Source of the DNA: JBNJGB01 sp051747385
GTDB lineage: Bacteria; Myxococcota_A; UBA9042; PHBI01; JACKFB01
Direction of reading: 5' to 3'
Assembly: GCA_051747385.1 (NCBI GenBank)
Contig: JBNJGB010000025.1
Span: forward strand, 1 to 64,000
DNA length: 64,000 nt
A program made the position numbers and the translations under genes. Numbering within the stretch: position 1 is the first letter of the stretch; each line of letters begins with the position of its first letter. The notes under the pieces are model-generated. The model made no database searches and had not been told where the DNA came from. It saw nothing but the letters and a program-made list of their open reading frames with translations. Shown one piece after another: positions 47,525-56,510 of the stretch.

Positions 47525-48253
47525 ATGCTGCGCGCCCTCCTCGACGACGTCCTCGACGCGATCTGGCCCCTCCACTGCGCCGCGTGCGATCTCCCGACGC
47601 GCGACGGCGTCCTGTGCGAGGGCTGCCTGGCGACCCTGGTCCCCGGCACCGGGGACGGCTGCCCCCGGTGTGGGGTGGTCTGGCTCGATCCGGTGCCCGG
47701 TGGCGGCGACCACGTCTGCGGGACCTGCCTCCGGGATCCGCCGCCGTGGACCCGGGCGCGGGCGGCGTGGGCCTACGGCGGGGCGCTGAGGGACGTGGTC
47801 ACCCGCTGGAAGAACGCCCCGGACCACACGCTGGGCCCGTGGCTGGGCGATCTCCTGGTCGCCGGTGCGGACGGGGCCGGCTGGCGCGACGGGCCCCGGG
47901 ATCGCCTCGTCGTCCCGGTGCCATCCCACTCCCGGCGGCTGCGGGGCCGTGGCTTCAACCCGGCGGGGATCCTGGCCTCCCGACTCGCCGCAGACCTGGA
48001 CCTGGCGCTCGCTCCGACGGCGCTGCGGGCGAGGAAGCCCGCTCCGCCCAGCAAGGGCATGGGGCGCAAGGCCCGCCAGCGCCGCCTCGTGGGGGTCTTC
48101 CGGGGAGATCGACGAGGGCTGGGCAACAGATCCGTGCTCTTGGTGGACGACGTCATGACGACCGGCGCCACGGCGCGAGCCGCGACGAAGGCCTGCCTCC
48201 GGGCCGGCGCCCGCGAGGTGGAGGTGGCCGTCCTGGCGCGGGTGGGGAGGTGA
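47525..48253 (+). CDS. ComF family phosphoribosyltransferase-like protein
   Basis: A 242-residue ComF protein: N-terminal zinc-finger-like Cys pairs (CAAC, CEGC, CPRC, CGTC), then a PRTase domain with VPVPSHSRRLRGRGFNPAG and the PRPP loop VLLVDDVMTTGATARAA. ComF supports DNA uptake/late transformation steps. Lies in the same direction as rlmH, 30 bp away. Confidence 0.93.
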   Translation: MLRALLDDVLDAIWPLHCAACDLPTRDGVLCEGCLATLVPGTGDGCPRCGVVWLDPVPGGGDHVCGTCLRDPPPWTRARAAWAYGGALRDVVTRWKNAPDHTLGPWLGDLLVAGADGAGWRDGPRDRLVVPVPSHSRRLRGRGFNPAGILASRLAADLDLALAPTALRARKPAPPSKGMGRKARQRRLVGVFRGDRRGLGNRSVLLVDDVMTTGATARAATKACLRAGAREVEVAVLARVGR

Positions 48254-48256
48254 TCC

Positions 48257-48518
48257 GACCGCCGGGGACGGCTCACCGCTCGTCGCATGCCGCAAGGCGG
48301 AAGGCTCGCGCAAAGACGCGAAGACGCCAAGGGAAAGGGCATGCTTCGGCCCGGCGTGCTCGCTGTGGGCCCGCCGGTGACCCGAGAGTCTCAGCCGCAC
48401 CTGTGTGCAAGCGCTTCGCTGGCCGTCGCGTCTTGGCGGCTTGGCGGCTTGGCGCGCGATTGTCCGCGAGACCGCGGCACCCCGAGATATGTCGGATCGT
48501 GAGCCCGGGACGGCGGCC
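48257..48518. repeat. 262-bp dispersed inverted-repeat element, copy 2
   Basis: Begins 4 nt after the comF-like stop with GACCGCCGGGGACGGCTCAC. It shares GGCTCGCGCAAAGACGCGAAGACG, CATGCTTCGGCCCGG, TGCTCGCTGTGGGCC, GCTTGGCGCGCGATTGTC and GCGAGACCGCGGCA with copy 1. The internal arms CGCAAAGACGCGAAGACGCC and GGCGGCTTGGCGGCTTGGCG can pair. No gene is seen from 48254 to 48554. Confidence 0.7.
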
Positions 48519-48554
48519 CTGCTGTCGCGTCCGGGTCGCCCCAGGCGGGGGCGA

Positions 48555-49328
48555 TCAGCCGTCGGGGGGCGTCTCCTCGGGAGGCGCCGGAGCCTCCGGG
48601 CGGTCGTGCCGGTCCTCCCAGGCGATGGCGTTCAGGTGTTCCTGGACCTCCGGCTCGTCGAGGAGGTCCCAGATGCCGTCGTGGCTCATCACCTCCACCC
48701 AGTCCCCGCGGGCGAGGGCGTCGGCCACATTCGGCTCGCGGAGGACGGCGGACTTGGGGTGCTCCAGGATGGCGTGGACGTGCGGGTCCTTCGCCAGCTC
48801 GGACTTGTCTCGCGAGGTGAGGAGCCAGCCCAGCTTCACCAGAGCCCTGGCGCGCGGGAACTCCTCGGACTCCAGGAAGTTGTGCTGCATGACCCAGCGC
48901 CCGGCGACGCTGGAGCCGTAGGGGATCGGCAGGCGCCCGGTCGTCCGGTTGATCATGATGAGGGCCAGGATGAGCAGGTAGGCGAAGAGCATGCCCTTCA
49001 CCACCCCCGCGAGGGTCCCCAGGATGCGGTCGCCCGCGGAGATCGTGGCCGAGGCGTCCCGCACGTCCCTGATGAAGCTACGGAGGATGAGCGAGCCCAC
49101 CAGGTAGACCACGAAGAAGACCGCCGCGAAGGCCAGCATCTGGTTCGCGATCGGGGAGAGGTTCAGCTGCCCCGCCAGCCAGGCCTCGAGGGGATCGGCC
49201 ACGGTGCGGGCCACCACGAAGGCGATGGCCAGCATGCCGATGGATCCGAGCTGGTAGAGGAAGCCGCGGGACCACCCGCGGACGAGGCTCCAGAGCACGA
49301 TGAAGCCGGTAATGATGTCGAGCGCCAC
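48555..49328 (-). CDS. CvpA family membrane protein 1
   Basis: A 257-residue protein with four membrane helices (LDIITGFIVLWSLVRGWSRGF, MLAIAFVVARTVA, AFAAVFFVVYLVGSLIL, GVVKGMLFAYLLILALIM) typical of CvpA, and a 100-residue cytoplasmic C-terminus not found in short CvpA proteins. GTG at 49328 follows GGAGGG. Needed for colicin V export in E. coli, otherwise linked to envelope stress. Co-oriented with a second CvpA gene. Confidence 0.8.
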   Translation of the reverse strand: MALDIITGFIVLWSLVRGWSRGFLYQLGSIGMLAIAFVVARTVADPLEAWLAGQLNLSPIANQMLAFAAVFFVVYLVGSLILRSFIRDVRDASATISAGDRILGTLAGVVKGMLFAYLLILALIMINRTTGRLPIPYGSSVAGRWVMQHNFLESEEFPRARALVKLGWLLTSRDKSELAKDPHVHAILEHPKSAVLREPNVADALARGDWVEVMSHDGIWDLLDEPEVQEHLNAIAWEDRHDRPEAPAPPEETPPDG

Positions 49329-49401
49329 GACGCCCTCCTGGCCGGATGGCCGCAGGGTGGGGGATGCGACCCGGCCGCGCAACAAATGACCGCCGCGTCG
49401 C

Positions 49402-49944
49402 CTACGGCTCCCCGGTCCGTCGCTCCCAGCCGCGCAGGACAGGCCGATCGGCGGCCTCGCGGGACGTGGCCACGGCCTGGACGGGGGTCCGGAGGAAGTC
49501 CCGCGACAGGGCGAAGCGCCCCAGACGGCTCTCCTCCCACTCCGCTGCGCCGCGGCCCGAGCCCACGGCCACCTGGTGGAGACCCACGGCGACGACGTAG
49601 GCGACCAGCAGCCCCTTCACCGCGCCCAGCGCGGCGGAGACGAAGCGATCCACCTGGCCTCGATCAAACGGGGCCAGGTCCTCGGTGAGGCGGCGCAGGG
49701 CGAGCCGGAGCACCGCCGCCAGCCCGACGAACACGACCAGGAAGCCGGCGCCCACGGCCCACTCCACCGTCGCACCCTCCGTCACGCGGAGGTAGAAGCC
49801 GGCGATGGGCGGCGTGAGGGCGCGCGCCGCCAGCACGGCCAGGACGAGCAGCCCGAGGCGGGCCCCCTGGGTGAGGGCGCCCGTGTTCCAGCCGGCCCAC
49901 GCGCCGACGACGAGCAGGACCAGCGCCAGGGCGTCCAGGATCAC
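49402..49944 (-). CDS. CvpA family membrane protein 2
   Basis: A 180-residue CvpA-like protein with the same four-helix layout (LDALALVLLVVGAWAGWNTGA, LLVLAVLAARAL, VGAGFLVVFVGLAAVL, ALGAVKGLLVAYVVAVGL). Its GTG start overlaps the stop of the MBL gene (GTGA). Confidence 0.78.
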   Translation of the reverse strand: MILDALALVLLVVGAWAGWNTGALTQGARLGLLVLAVLAARALTPPIAGFYLRVTEGATVEWAVGAGFLVVFVGLAAVLRLALRRLTEDLAPFDRGQVDRFVSAALGAVKGLLVAYVVAVGLHQVAVGSGRGAAEWEESRLGRFALSRDFLRTPVQAVATSREAADRPVLRGWERRTGEP

Positions 49945-50819
49945 CGGGCCTCCTCGGGGCCCGAGACCCGGCCGGTCAGAAGGTCCAGGGTCATGCCCTC
50001 GCGGGCCACCAGGGAGCCGGGGCGGGCGGCCTCCAGGGCCTCCGCGACCCCGTCCATGAAGTCGTCGTCGTGGTTCGGGTCGTGGTGGAACGCGACGAAG
50101 CGGTCAACGCCGGCGGCTTCCGCCACGTCCACGCCCGCCTGCCACGTGCCGTGCCCCCACCCCCGGTGACGCTCGTACTCCTCGGGGCTGGAGTAGGTGG
50201 AGTCGTAGCTCAGGAAGTCGGCGCCGCGCGCGAGCTCCACGAGCTGGGGCTCCGGGCGGGGCCCGGTCGGCTCGATGTCCGAGCTGTGGACGTAGACGTG
50301 CCCGCGGTGCTCGATGCGGAAGGCGAGGGCGCCCCCCGGATGCGGGATGGGGCAGGTGTCGACGCGGACGCCGGCCACCTCGAAGGGCTCCCCGGGCCGC
50401 ACGTCGTGGAAGCGCAGGTCGGCCGGCACGTGGGACAGCCCCACCGGGAAGGACGGATACGTCATCTGCGCCGCGAGGACGTCCCGGGTCCCGGCGTCGG
50501 TTCGGACGGCGCTGTGGACGTGGAGCTCCGCGTCGTCGGAGTACAGGGGCGCGAAGAACGGGAAGCCCTGGATGTGATCCAGGTGCAGGTGGCTGTACAG
50601 GATGTGCACCCGGAGCGGGGTCCCGTCCGCCTCGGCCAGGAGGTGCTGTCCGAGCTTGCGGGCCCCGGTGCCGGTGTCGATGATCAGGATCCGCCCGTCG
50701 CAGCGGAGGTCGATGCAGGTCGTGTTGCCGCCGTAGCGGACCGTCTCCGGGCCGGGGGTCGGGATGCTGCCGCGGACGCCCCAGTAGCGCACCATGAACT
50801 GCGGCTCGGCTCCCGGCAT
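49941..50819 (-). CDS. MBL-fold metal-dependent hydrolase
   Basis: A 292-residue metallo-beta-lactamase-fold protein: VRYWGVRGSIPTPGPETVRYGGNT, DTGTGARKLG, SHLHLDHIQGFPFF (metal motif HxHxDH), YVHSSDIEP, DSTYSSPEEY and GWGHGTW, as in RNase Z/PDE-like stand-alone hydrolases. Substrate unknown. ATG 50819 follows GAGGGTGG; the in-frame ATG-like start at 50882 is less likely. Confidence 0.88.
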   Translation of the reverse strand: MPGAEPQFMVRYWGVRGSIPTPGPETVRYGGNTTCIDLRCDGRILIIDTGTGARKLGQHLLAEADGTPLRVHILYSHLHLDHIQGFPFFAPLYSDDAELHVHSAVRTDAGTRDVLAAQMTYPSFPVGLSHVPADLRFHDVRPGEPFEVAGVRVDTCPIPHPGGALAFRIEHRGHVYVHSSDIEPTGPRPEPQLVELARGADFLSYDSTYSSPEEYERHRGWGHGTWQAGVDVAEAAGVDRFVAFHHDPNHDDDFMDGVAEALEAARPGSLVAREGMTLDLLTGRVSGPEEAR

Positions 50820-50905
50820 CCACCCTCGCTCGTGGCTCGGCGCGTGATGTGGGAGTATAACCCGGCGGGGGGACGATGACACCAGCCCCTCCGCGAGGTC
50901 GCCCG

Positions 50906-52129
50906 ATGCTCCGATGGCTCTCCGTCTCGACGTGCGCCCTGGCCCTGGCGCTGACCGCGTGCGGACCGCGCGAGGAACCGGCGCAGGCCTCCTCTCCCGA
51001 GGGGGAGGACCGCCAGCCCCGACGCGGCGTCACCTCCGCGGGCGGAGGCGAGGACGCGACGGAGGAGGGCGCGGCGCGGGAGGAGCCGGGAGGACCCGCT
51101 TGGCGGCCGGAGTACCACCGTCCGCCGGTGGTGGACATCCACGCGCACGTCATGCCGTCCGGGCTTCCGCGCCTGGCTGAGATCATGCGGGACAACGGCG
51201 TGGGGCTGGTGGTGAACCTCTCCGGGGGCTCGCCGGGCCGCGGCCTGGAGGTGAGCCACGCCATGCAGCAGCGCTTCCCGGCGATCGTGAACTTCTACAC
51301 GCCGAGCTGGCGGCGGGCGGACGATCCGGACTTCGCCGAGGAGGAGGCCGCCAACCTGGGGAAGGCGGTCGAGGAGTACGGGTTCCGCGGCCTGAAGGTC
51401 TCCAAGGCCCTCGGCCTGTACGTGAAGGACGCCGAGGGCGAGCGGATCCCGGTCGACGACCCGATGCTCGACCCCCTGTGGGAGAAGGCCGGAGAGCTCG
51501 GGGTGCCGGTGGCCATCCACACGGGGGATCCCAAGGCCTTCTGGGAGCCCGTCACCCCGGAGAACGAGCGCTTCGAGGAGCTCTCCGCGCACCCGGGGTG
51601 GTCCTATCACGGCGAGGACGTGCCCTCCCACGATGACCTCCTGGCGGAGCGGGATCGCCTCGTGGCCCGCCACCGGGACACCACCTTCATCGGCGTCCAC
51701 TTCGCCAACTATCCCGAGGACCTCGCCTATGTGCGACGGTTCCTCGAGGACAACCCCAACGTCGTCGTCGACACCGCGGCTCGCGTGCCCGAGATCGGCC
51801 GTCACCCGCCGGAGGAGGTCCGGAAGCTCTTCGTGGACTTCCAGGACCGCATCCTCTTCGGGACCGACCTGGGGGTGAGCAGCCGCGGCCTCATGCTGGG
51901 CTCCACGGGCGAGGAGCCGGCGACCATGGAGGACGTGAAGCCCTTCTACGACGCCCACTGGCGCTTCTTCGAGGGCGGCGAGGAGGGCATGGCCCACCCC
52001 ACGCCCATCCAGGGCGACTGGACCATCGACGCCATCCGCCTGCCCGAGGAGGTCCTGGAGAAGCTCTACCGGACCAACGCCGAACGCCTCCTGGACCTGA
52101 AGCGGCGCGAGGAGCCCGCCGCGGACTGA
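50906..52129 (+). CDS. Amidohydrolase-family lipoprotein
   Basis: A 407-residue lipoprotein (ALALALTACG lipobox, Cys about 19) with a TIM-barrel amidohydrolase 2 domain: VVDIHAHVMPSG (metal His pair), YGFRGLKVSKALGLYV, VAIHTGDPKAFWEP, GVHFANYPED and FGTDLGVSS (late metal Asp). Similar enzymes are decarboxylases or lactonases; substrate not inferable. Start ATG 50906 with GAGGTC upstream. Confidence 0.8.
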   Translation: MLRWLSVSTCALALALTACGPREEPAQASSPEGEDRQPRRGVTSAGGGEDATEEGAAREEPGGPAWRPEYHRPPVVDIHAHVMPSGLPRLAEIMRDNGVGLVVNLSGGSPGRGLEVSHAMQQRFPAIVNFYTPSWRRADDPDFAEEEAANLGKAVEEYGFRGLKVSKALGLYVKDAEGERIPVDDPMLDPLWEKAGELGVPVAIHTGDPKAFWEPVTPENERFEELSAHPGWSYHGEDVPSHDDLLAERDRLVARHRDTTFIGVHFANYPEDLAYVRRFLEDNPNVVVDTAARVPEIGRHPPEEVRKLFVDFQDRILFGTDLGVSSRGLMLGSTGEEPATMEDVKPFYDAHWRFFEGGEEGMAHPTPIQGDWTIDAIRLPEEVLEKLYRTNAERLLDLKRREEPAAD

Positions 52130-52132
52130 TCG

Positions 52133-52684
52133 TCAGCGCGCCCGGCTCCGCTCCAGCCGCGCGTCCCTCGGCGACACCGCCGTCGCCCGGAAGCGCAGGC
52201 GCCCGTCTTCCATCTCCCCGGCCAGGCGCCCCTGGACCTGCAGGTCCTCGTCCGTCACCTGCACGGCGTCCCCGTCCGGGAGCACGACGCGGATCCAGTG
52301 CGGCCGGTGGAAGCGGGCGTGGGCGTCCACGCAGCCGTCGTAGTGGGGCGCCAGCCAGAAGGCCCGGCGCATGGGGCGGCTGTCGTCGAGGACCATCTTG
52401 CCCTCGAGGAGCACCTCGCGATCCCGCGCCTCGCCGCGCGCGTACTCCAACGGCTCGTCGCCCAGGCGCCACAGGCCCCCGGCGTGGGCGAGGCGAGGCA
52501 GGCTCCGGTCCACGGGCTCCCAGCCGCGATCCCCCGGCGCCGTGGGCACCTCCTCGGGCTCAGGCCCGGACTCGTCCGCAGGCGCGGGTGGCGAGACCGC
52601 GCGGGAGGCAGGCGTCTCACCCCGCTCCCCGCAGGCCGCCGGGGCCGCGAGCAGGACGATCAGGACCGGGATCCAGCGGCTCAC
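52133..52684 (-). CDS. Hypothetical lipoprotein
   Basis: A 183-residue lipoprotein (GTG start; lipobox LAAPAAC) with a Pro/Glu-rich linker (APADESGPEPEEVPTAPGD) and a compact beta-rich domain (RRAFWLAPHYDGCVDAHARFHRPHWIRVVLPDGDAVQ). One Cys in the domain. No family recognised. Convergent with the amidohydrolase gene, 3 nt apart. Confidence 0.65.
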   Translation of the reverse strand: MSRWIPVLIVLLAAPAACGERGETPASRAVSPPAPADESGPEPEEVPTAPGDRGWEPVDRSLPRLAHAGGLWRLGDEPLEYARGEARDREVLLEGKMVLDDSRPMRRAFWLAPHYDGCVDAHARFHRPHWIRVVLPDGDAVQVTDEDLQVQGRLAGEMEDGRLRFRATAVSPRDARLERSRAR

Positions 52685-52724
52685 GGTCCGTCGGCTATCA
52701 CACGCCGGCCCGGCCCGCGAAGGT

Positions 52725-53591
52725 TCAGCGCTCGATCATCGAGCCGACGCCCGCCGCGGTGAGGAGCTCCACGAGGATGGCGTGGGCCACCCGGCCGTCC
52801 GCGATGGTCACGCGATCGACCCCGCCCTCCAGCGCGGCCAGGCAGGCCTCCGCCTTGGGGATCATCCCGCCGCTGACCACACCGTCCGCCAGCCAGCCGC
52901 GGAGCCGGTGCGCCGGGATGCGCGTCTCCACCTCCCCGTCGGGGCCGCGGATGCCGTCCACGTCCGTGAGGAAGAGCAGGCGCGCCGCGTCCAGCTCGGT
53001 GGCGACGGCCATGGCGACGCTGTCCGCGTTCACGTTGAGCGACGCCAGGTCGTCGTCCACCGCGATGGGCGCGATGACGGGGATGAGGCCGTCGTCCAGG
53101 AGGCTCCGGACCATGCTGGCGTCGACGCTGGAGACGTCGCCCACCCGGCCCAGGTCCACCTCCTCGCCGCTGTCCCGGGAGCGATGCTTCCGGGGCGTCG
53201 CCCGCAGCCAGCCCCCGGCGTCCATGCCGGACAGGCCGATGGCGCGGCCGCCGCGGCGCCCGATGGCGGCCACGATGTCCCGGGAGATGCCCCCGACGTG
53301 GACCATCTGGGCCACGCGCATGGTCGCCTCGTCCGTGACCCGCAGGCCGTCGACGAAGCGGGCCTCCAGCCCCAGGCGGCGCCCCATCTCGGAGACGGCC
53401 GGCCCGCCGCCGTGCACCAGAACGACGCGGACGCCCACCATGTGGAGCAGGACCACGTCCTCGGTGACCGCCTCGGCGAGCTCGGGCGTGGTCATGGCCG
53501 CGCCGCCGTACTTCACCACCACGGTCCGGCCCGCCCAGCGCTGGACGTAGGGCAGGGCCTCTCCCAGGGCCTCAACTACGGTAGTCGGCAT
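52725..53591 (-). CDS. argB: Acetylglutamate kinase
   Basis: A 288-residue ArgB: VVVKYGGAAMT, VVLVHGGGPAVSEMGRRLGLEARFVDGLRVTDE, PVIAPIAVD and NVNADSVA are diagnostic. Phosphorylates N-acetylglutamate in arginine synthesis. Overlaps the end of argJ by 20 nt. The KHRSRDSGEEVDLGRVGDV lid loop is typical of the long arginine-sensitive or insensitive group; regulation cannot be told. Confidence 0.97.
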   Translation of the reverse strand: MPTTVVEALGEALPYVQRWAGRTVVVKYGGAAMTTPELAEAVTEDVVLLHMVGVRVVLVHGGGPAVSEMGRRLGLEARFVDGLRVTDEATMRVAQMVHVGGISRDIVAAIGRRGGRAIGLSGMDAGGWLRATPRKHRSRDSGEEVDLGRVGDVSSVDASMVRSLLDDGLIPVIAPIAVDDDLASLNVNADSVAMAVATELDAARLLFLTDVDGIRGPDGEVETRIPAHRLRGWLADGVVSGGMIPKAEACLAALEGGVDRVTIADGRVAHAILVELLTAAGVGSMIER

Positions 53592-54777
53592 TGATCCTCA
53601 CGTAGCCGTCGGTGAGATCGCACCCCCAGGCCTCCCCGACGCCGGGGCCGGGGAGCTGCGCGTGGACGAGCACCTCCTCGGCGCCCATGGCGGCCGTCGC
53701 GGCGGCCTCGTCGAAGGGCACCGGGCTCCCCTCGCGGAGCACGGGGATCCCGGCGAAGTCCAGGCTGAGGGCGTCCAGGCCCTCCACGCCCGCCTTCCCC
53801 AGGGCCATCACGACGCGGCCCCAGTTGGCGTCCCGGCCGTGGATGGCCGTCTTCACCAGGGGTGAGGCCGCGACCGTCCGCGCCGCGCGCCGGGCCGCCT
53901 CGTCGCAGTCGGTCCCCTCCACGAGGACGTGGATCAGGTGCTCCGCGCCCTCCCCGTCCCGGGCGATGGCCTTCGCCAGCGAGCGCGTCACGGTCTCCAG
54001 GGCGCGCGCCAGCGCCGTCCACCCGGCGTCGCCCGGCCGCACCTCGGGGCCCCGGCCCGTCGCCTGGAGGATGACGGTGTCGTTCGTGGAGCAGTCGCTG
54101 TCCACGCTGATTGCGTTGAAGGTCCGGCCGTTTACGTCCTCCAGCAGCGCCTGCAGGGCCCCGGGCTCCACCTTCGCGTCCGTGACCAGGAACCCGAGCA
54201 TCGTCGCCATGTCCGGGTGGATCATGCCCGAGCCCTTCGCGAAGCCCGCGACGGTGATCCCGTCCAGGGTGCAGGCGGCCTCCTTGGGCACCAGGTCCGT
54301 CGTCAGGACGGCGCCCGCAGCCCGGCGACCGTCCGCCTCCAGGGACGCGGCGGCCTCGTCCACGGCCGGCAGCAGCCGATCCATGGGCAGGGGCACGCCG
54401 ATCACGCCCGTGGAGCAGACCAGGACCTCGTCGGCCTCGCACTCCAGGGCGGCGGCGACCCTCTCCGCGGTGGCGCGGACGTCCCGGACGCCCTGCCGAC
54501 CCGTGGCGGCGTTGGCGTTCCCGGCGTTGATCACGACGGCCCGGGCCGGTCCGGGCACGCGCTCCCGCGTCCAGCGGCACGGCGGCGCCACGGCGGTGGA
54601 GCGCGTGACGACGGCGGCGGCGGTCCCGGGCGCGTCCAGGATCACGACGTCGTCCCGGTCCGTCCCGTACAGGCGGCCCGACGCGACGCCCACGCGGGTC
54701 CCGGCCACGTCGGACCAGGATCCGCCCGGGATCAGGGGCGCGGCTTCGACGTTCCTGCGGGTCTCCAGGGGCTTCAC
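53572..54777 (-). CDS. argJ: Bifunctional ornithine acetyltransferase/N-acetylglutamate synthase
   Basis: A 401-residue ArgJ. VVINAGNANAATG, VLVCSTGVIGVPLPM, AVLTTDLVPKEAA (autocleavage at Thr159/160, which becomes the nucleophile), KGSGMIHPDMATML and the C-terminal CDLTDGYVRINADYRS are all in place. GTG start at 54777 overlaps the GNAT stop (GTGA) and has GGAGGAG upstream. Recycles the acetyl group from acetylornithine. Confidence 0.97.
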   Translation of the reverse strand: MKPLETRRNVEAAPLIPGGSWSDVAGTRVGVASGRLYGTDRDDVVILDAPGTAAAVVTRSTAVAPPCRWTRERVPGPARAVVINAGNANAATGRQGVRDVRATAERVAAALECEADEVLVCSTGVIGVPLPMDRLLPAVDEAAASLEADGRRAAGAVLTTDLVPKEAACTLDGITVAGFAKGSGMIHPDMATMLGFLVTDAKVEPGALQALLEDVNGRTFNAISVDSDCSTNDTVILQATGRGPEVRPGDAGWTALARALETVTRSLAKAIARDGEGAEHLIHVLVEGTDCDEAARRAARTVAASPLVKTAIHGRDANWGRVVMALGKAGVEGLDALSLDFAGIPVLREGSPVPFDEAAATAAMGAEEVLVHAQLPGPGVGEAWGCDLTDGYVRINADYRS

Positions 54778-55301
54778 GCGTGGCTCCTCCGGACGACGGC
54801 GGCGCGACGGCTCAGGAGCACCTGCCGACAGCCGGCCAGCAGGGCGCACCCGGCGCAGGTGGCGGACCTGGCCTCGGAGGCAGCCGCCACCGGGGCCGGC
54901 GCGGGCATGGGCAGCACGGCGCCGAGGTCCGCGTCCCGCCGCGCGCGGAGCCAGGGCGTGTCGCCGGTGGCCTCGAAGCCGCAGCGCCCGAAGAAGGCCG
55001 GCGTCCCCGTCAGGGCCACCACGGTGCCGAAGCCCAGGGCACCGGCCCGGGCCACCGCGGCCTCCACCAGGAGGCGTCCCAGGCCCCGGCCGCGCTCGGC
55101 GGCCACGAGGGTGCCGAGCTCGACGGCGTCGGGCGTCAGCGGCGTCAGGGCGACGGCCCCCACGACGCGTCCGCGGTCCGCGGCGACCAGGAAGTCCTCG
55201 GCGCGGACGGCGCGGGGCCGCACGCGACCGGCGCGGACCTCGGGGGCCACGAGCGCCTCGACGGCGGGCACGTCCGCGTGGACGGCGGCGCGGATCTCCA
55301 T
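54774..55301 (-). CDS. GNAT acetyltransferase in the arg operon, Cys-rich tail
   Basis: A 175-residue GNAT: EIRAAVHADVPAVEALVAPE, VELGTLVAAERGRGLGRLLVEA (acetyl-CoA loop) and FFGRCGFEATG, the layout of short ArgA/NAGS-like acetyltransferases. A C-terminal extension carries TCAGCALLAGCRQVL, i.e. CxxCxxxxxC, not part of the fold. Between argC and argJ in the operon, so a glutamate N-acetyltransferase priming the pathway is the best guess; the Cys motif may be regulatory or metal-binding. Confidence 0.75.
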   Translation of the reverse strand: MEIRAAVHADVPAVEALVAPEVRAGRVRPRAVRAEDFLVAADRGRVVGAVALTPLTPDAVELGTLVAAERGRGLGRLLVEAAVARAGALGFGTVVALTGTPAFFGRCGFEATGDTPWLRARRDADLGAVLPMPAPAPVAAASEARSATCAGCALLAGCRQVLLSRRAAVVRRSHA

Positions 55302-55315
55302 GGCGGCCCCTCCCA

Positions 55316-56335
55316 TCACACCAGCAGGGGAACCATGGGCAGCCCGGTCGACTCCGGGAGGCCCAGGGCGGCGTTGAGCGACTGGACGGCCTGCCCGGCG
55401 GCGCCCTTCACGAGGTTGTCGATGACCCCGATCACGGTGGCCGTGCCGCGCTCCTCGTCGACGGCCACGTGGACGTGGGCGCGGTTGCTGCCGCGGACGT
55501 GCGCGGTGGCCGGCGGCTCCTCGCGGAGCTGGATCATGGGCTCGAAGCCGTATCGCGTGACGTAGATCTCCTGGAGCTCCGCCAGGTCGACGGATCGCGT
55601 CAGGCGCGCGTGGACCGTGGCGACGAGGCCCCGATTCATGGGCACCAGGTGCGGCGTGAAGACCACCGGGTGATCCAGGTTCTGCTCGATCTCCGGGGTG
55701 TGCCGGTGGGTGCCCGCCACGCCGTAGGGAGTCGCCGACTCGGAGGTCTCGCAGTACAGGTTCCGCGGCCCGGGCTTCCGGCCGGCGCCCGACACCGCCG
55801 ACATGCACGAGGCGACCAGCGGACCTTCGGCGAGCCCGGCGTCCAGCAAGGGCTTCGCCGCGAGGGTCACGGCCGTCGGATAGCAGCCCGGGTTCGCGAC
55901 GAGCCGGGCGCCCTCCAGGTCCGCGCGCGTCAGCTCCGGGAGGCCGTAGACCGCGTCCTCCAGGCGCTCGGGGCAGGGGTGCTCGAGGCCGTAGTAGCGG
56001 GCGTAGACCGCCGGATCGCGCAGGCGGAAGTCGGCGCCCAGGTCGACGACCGTGAGCCCGGCGTCCAGGAGCGTCGGGGCGGCCTCGGCCGCGTGTCCGT
56101 GCGGGAGGGCCACGAAGACCACGTCGCACGCCTCGGCGACGCGCTCCGGCTCGAAGGCCTCCACCTCCAGGTCCACCAGGCCCTCCAGGCCCGGCCAGCT
56201 CGCGGTGACCGGTCGGCCCGCGCTCGCTCCGGCGGCGGCGTGGACCAGCTCGAGCTCCGGGTGGGCGTCCACGAGGCGCACGAGCTCCGCGCCCGTGTAG
56301 CCCGTGATGCCGACGATACCGACCTTGTGCGCCAT
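55316..56335 (-). CDS. argC: N-acetyl-gamma-glutamyl-phosphate reductase
   Basis: A 339-residue ArgC: VGIVGITGYTGAELVRLVDAHP, DLGADFRL, LVANPGCYPTAVTLA with catalytic Cys151, VSGAGRKP and FTPHLVPMNRGL. First gene of the operon argC-GNAT-argJ-argB, preceded by its own promoter. GGAGG precedes ATG 56335. Confidence 0.97.
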   Translation of the reverse strand: MAHKVGIVGITGYTGAELVRLVDAHPELELVHAAAGASAGRPVTASWPGLEGLVDLEVEAFEPERVAEACDVVFVALPHGHAAEAAPTLLDAGLTVVDLGADFRLRDPAVYARYYGLEHPCPERLEDAVYGLPELTRADLEGARLVANPGCYPTAVTLAAKPLLDAGLAEGPLVASCMSAVSGAGRKPGPRNLYCETSESATPYGVAGTHRHTPEIEQNLDHPVVFTPHLVPMNRGLVATVHARLTRSVDLAELQEIYVTRYGFEPMIQLREEPPATAHVRGSNRAHVHVAVDEERGTATVIGVIDNLVKGAAGQAVQSLNAALGLPESTGLPMVPLLV

Positions 56336-56352
56336 GGCGTCCTCCGACCTCC

Positions 56353-56391
56353 TGCATGCATGGATATACATTCGAGTGCATAAAGATGCAA
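56353..56391 (-). promoter_or_regulatory. arg operon promoter with ARG-box-like operators
   Basis: An AT-rich island in GC-rich DNA. Minus strand: TTGCAT (56386-56391), 17 bp, TATATC (56363-56368). It carries two ARG-box-like dyads overlapping the promoter: TGGAT-atac-ATTCG (56361-56374) and TGCAT-aaag-ATGCA (56377-56390); a third palindrome TGCATGCA is at 56353-56360. Likely target of an ArgR repressor encoded elsewhere. Confidence 0.6.
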
Positions 56392-56510
56392 CGTTCGGAA
56401 CGACGGATCGCTCGAGCGGGCCGAGTTGTCGCCCGGCCGGGCCGGGAGGCCAAGATCGGGGACGCTCCCGGCTGCCGGCGCCTTGAAGGTGGCGCCCGCG
56501 GGCGGGCAGG

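Noticed and set aside
56361..56390. Two ARG boxes with the E. coli 21-bp spacing
   Set aside because: The dyads are only 16 bp centre to centre, so I report them as ARG-box-like, not as a canonical pair.
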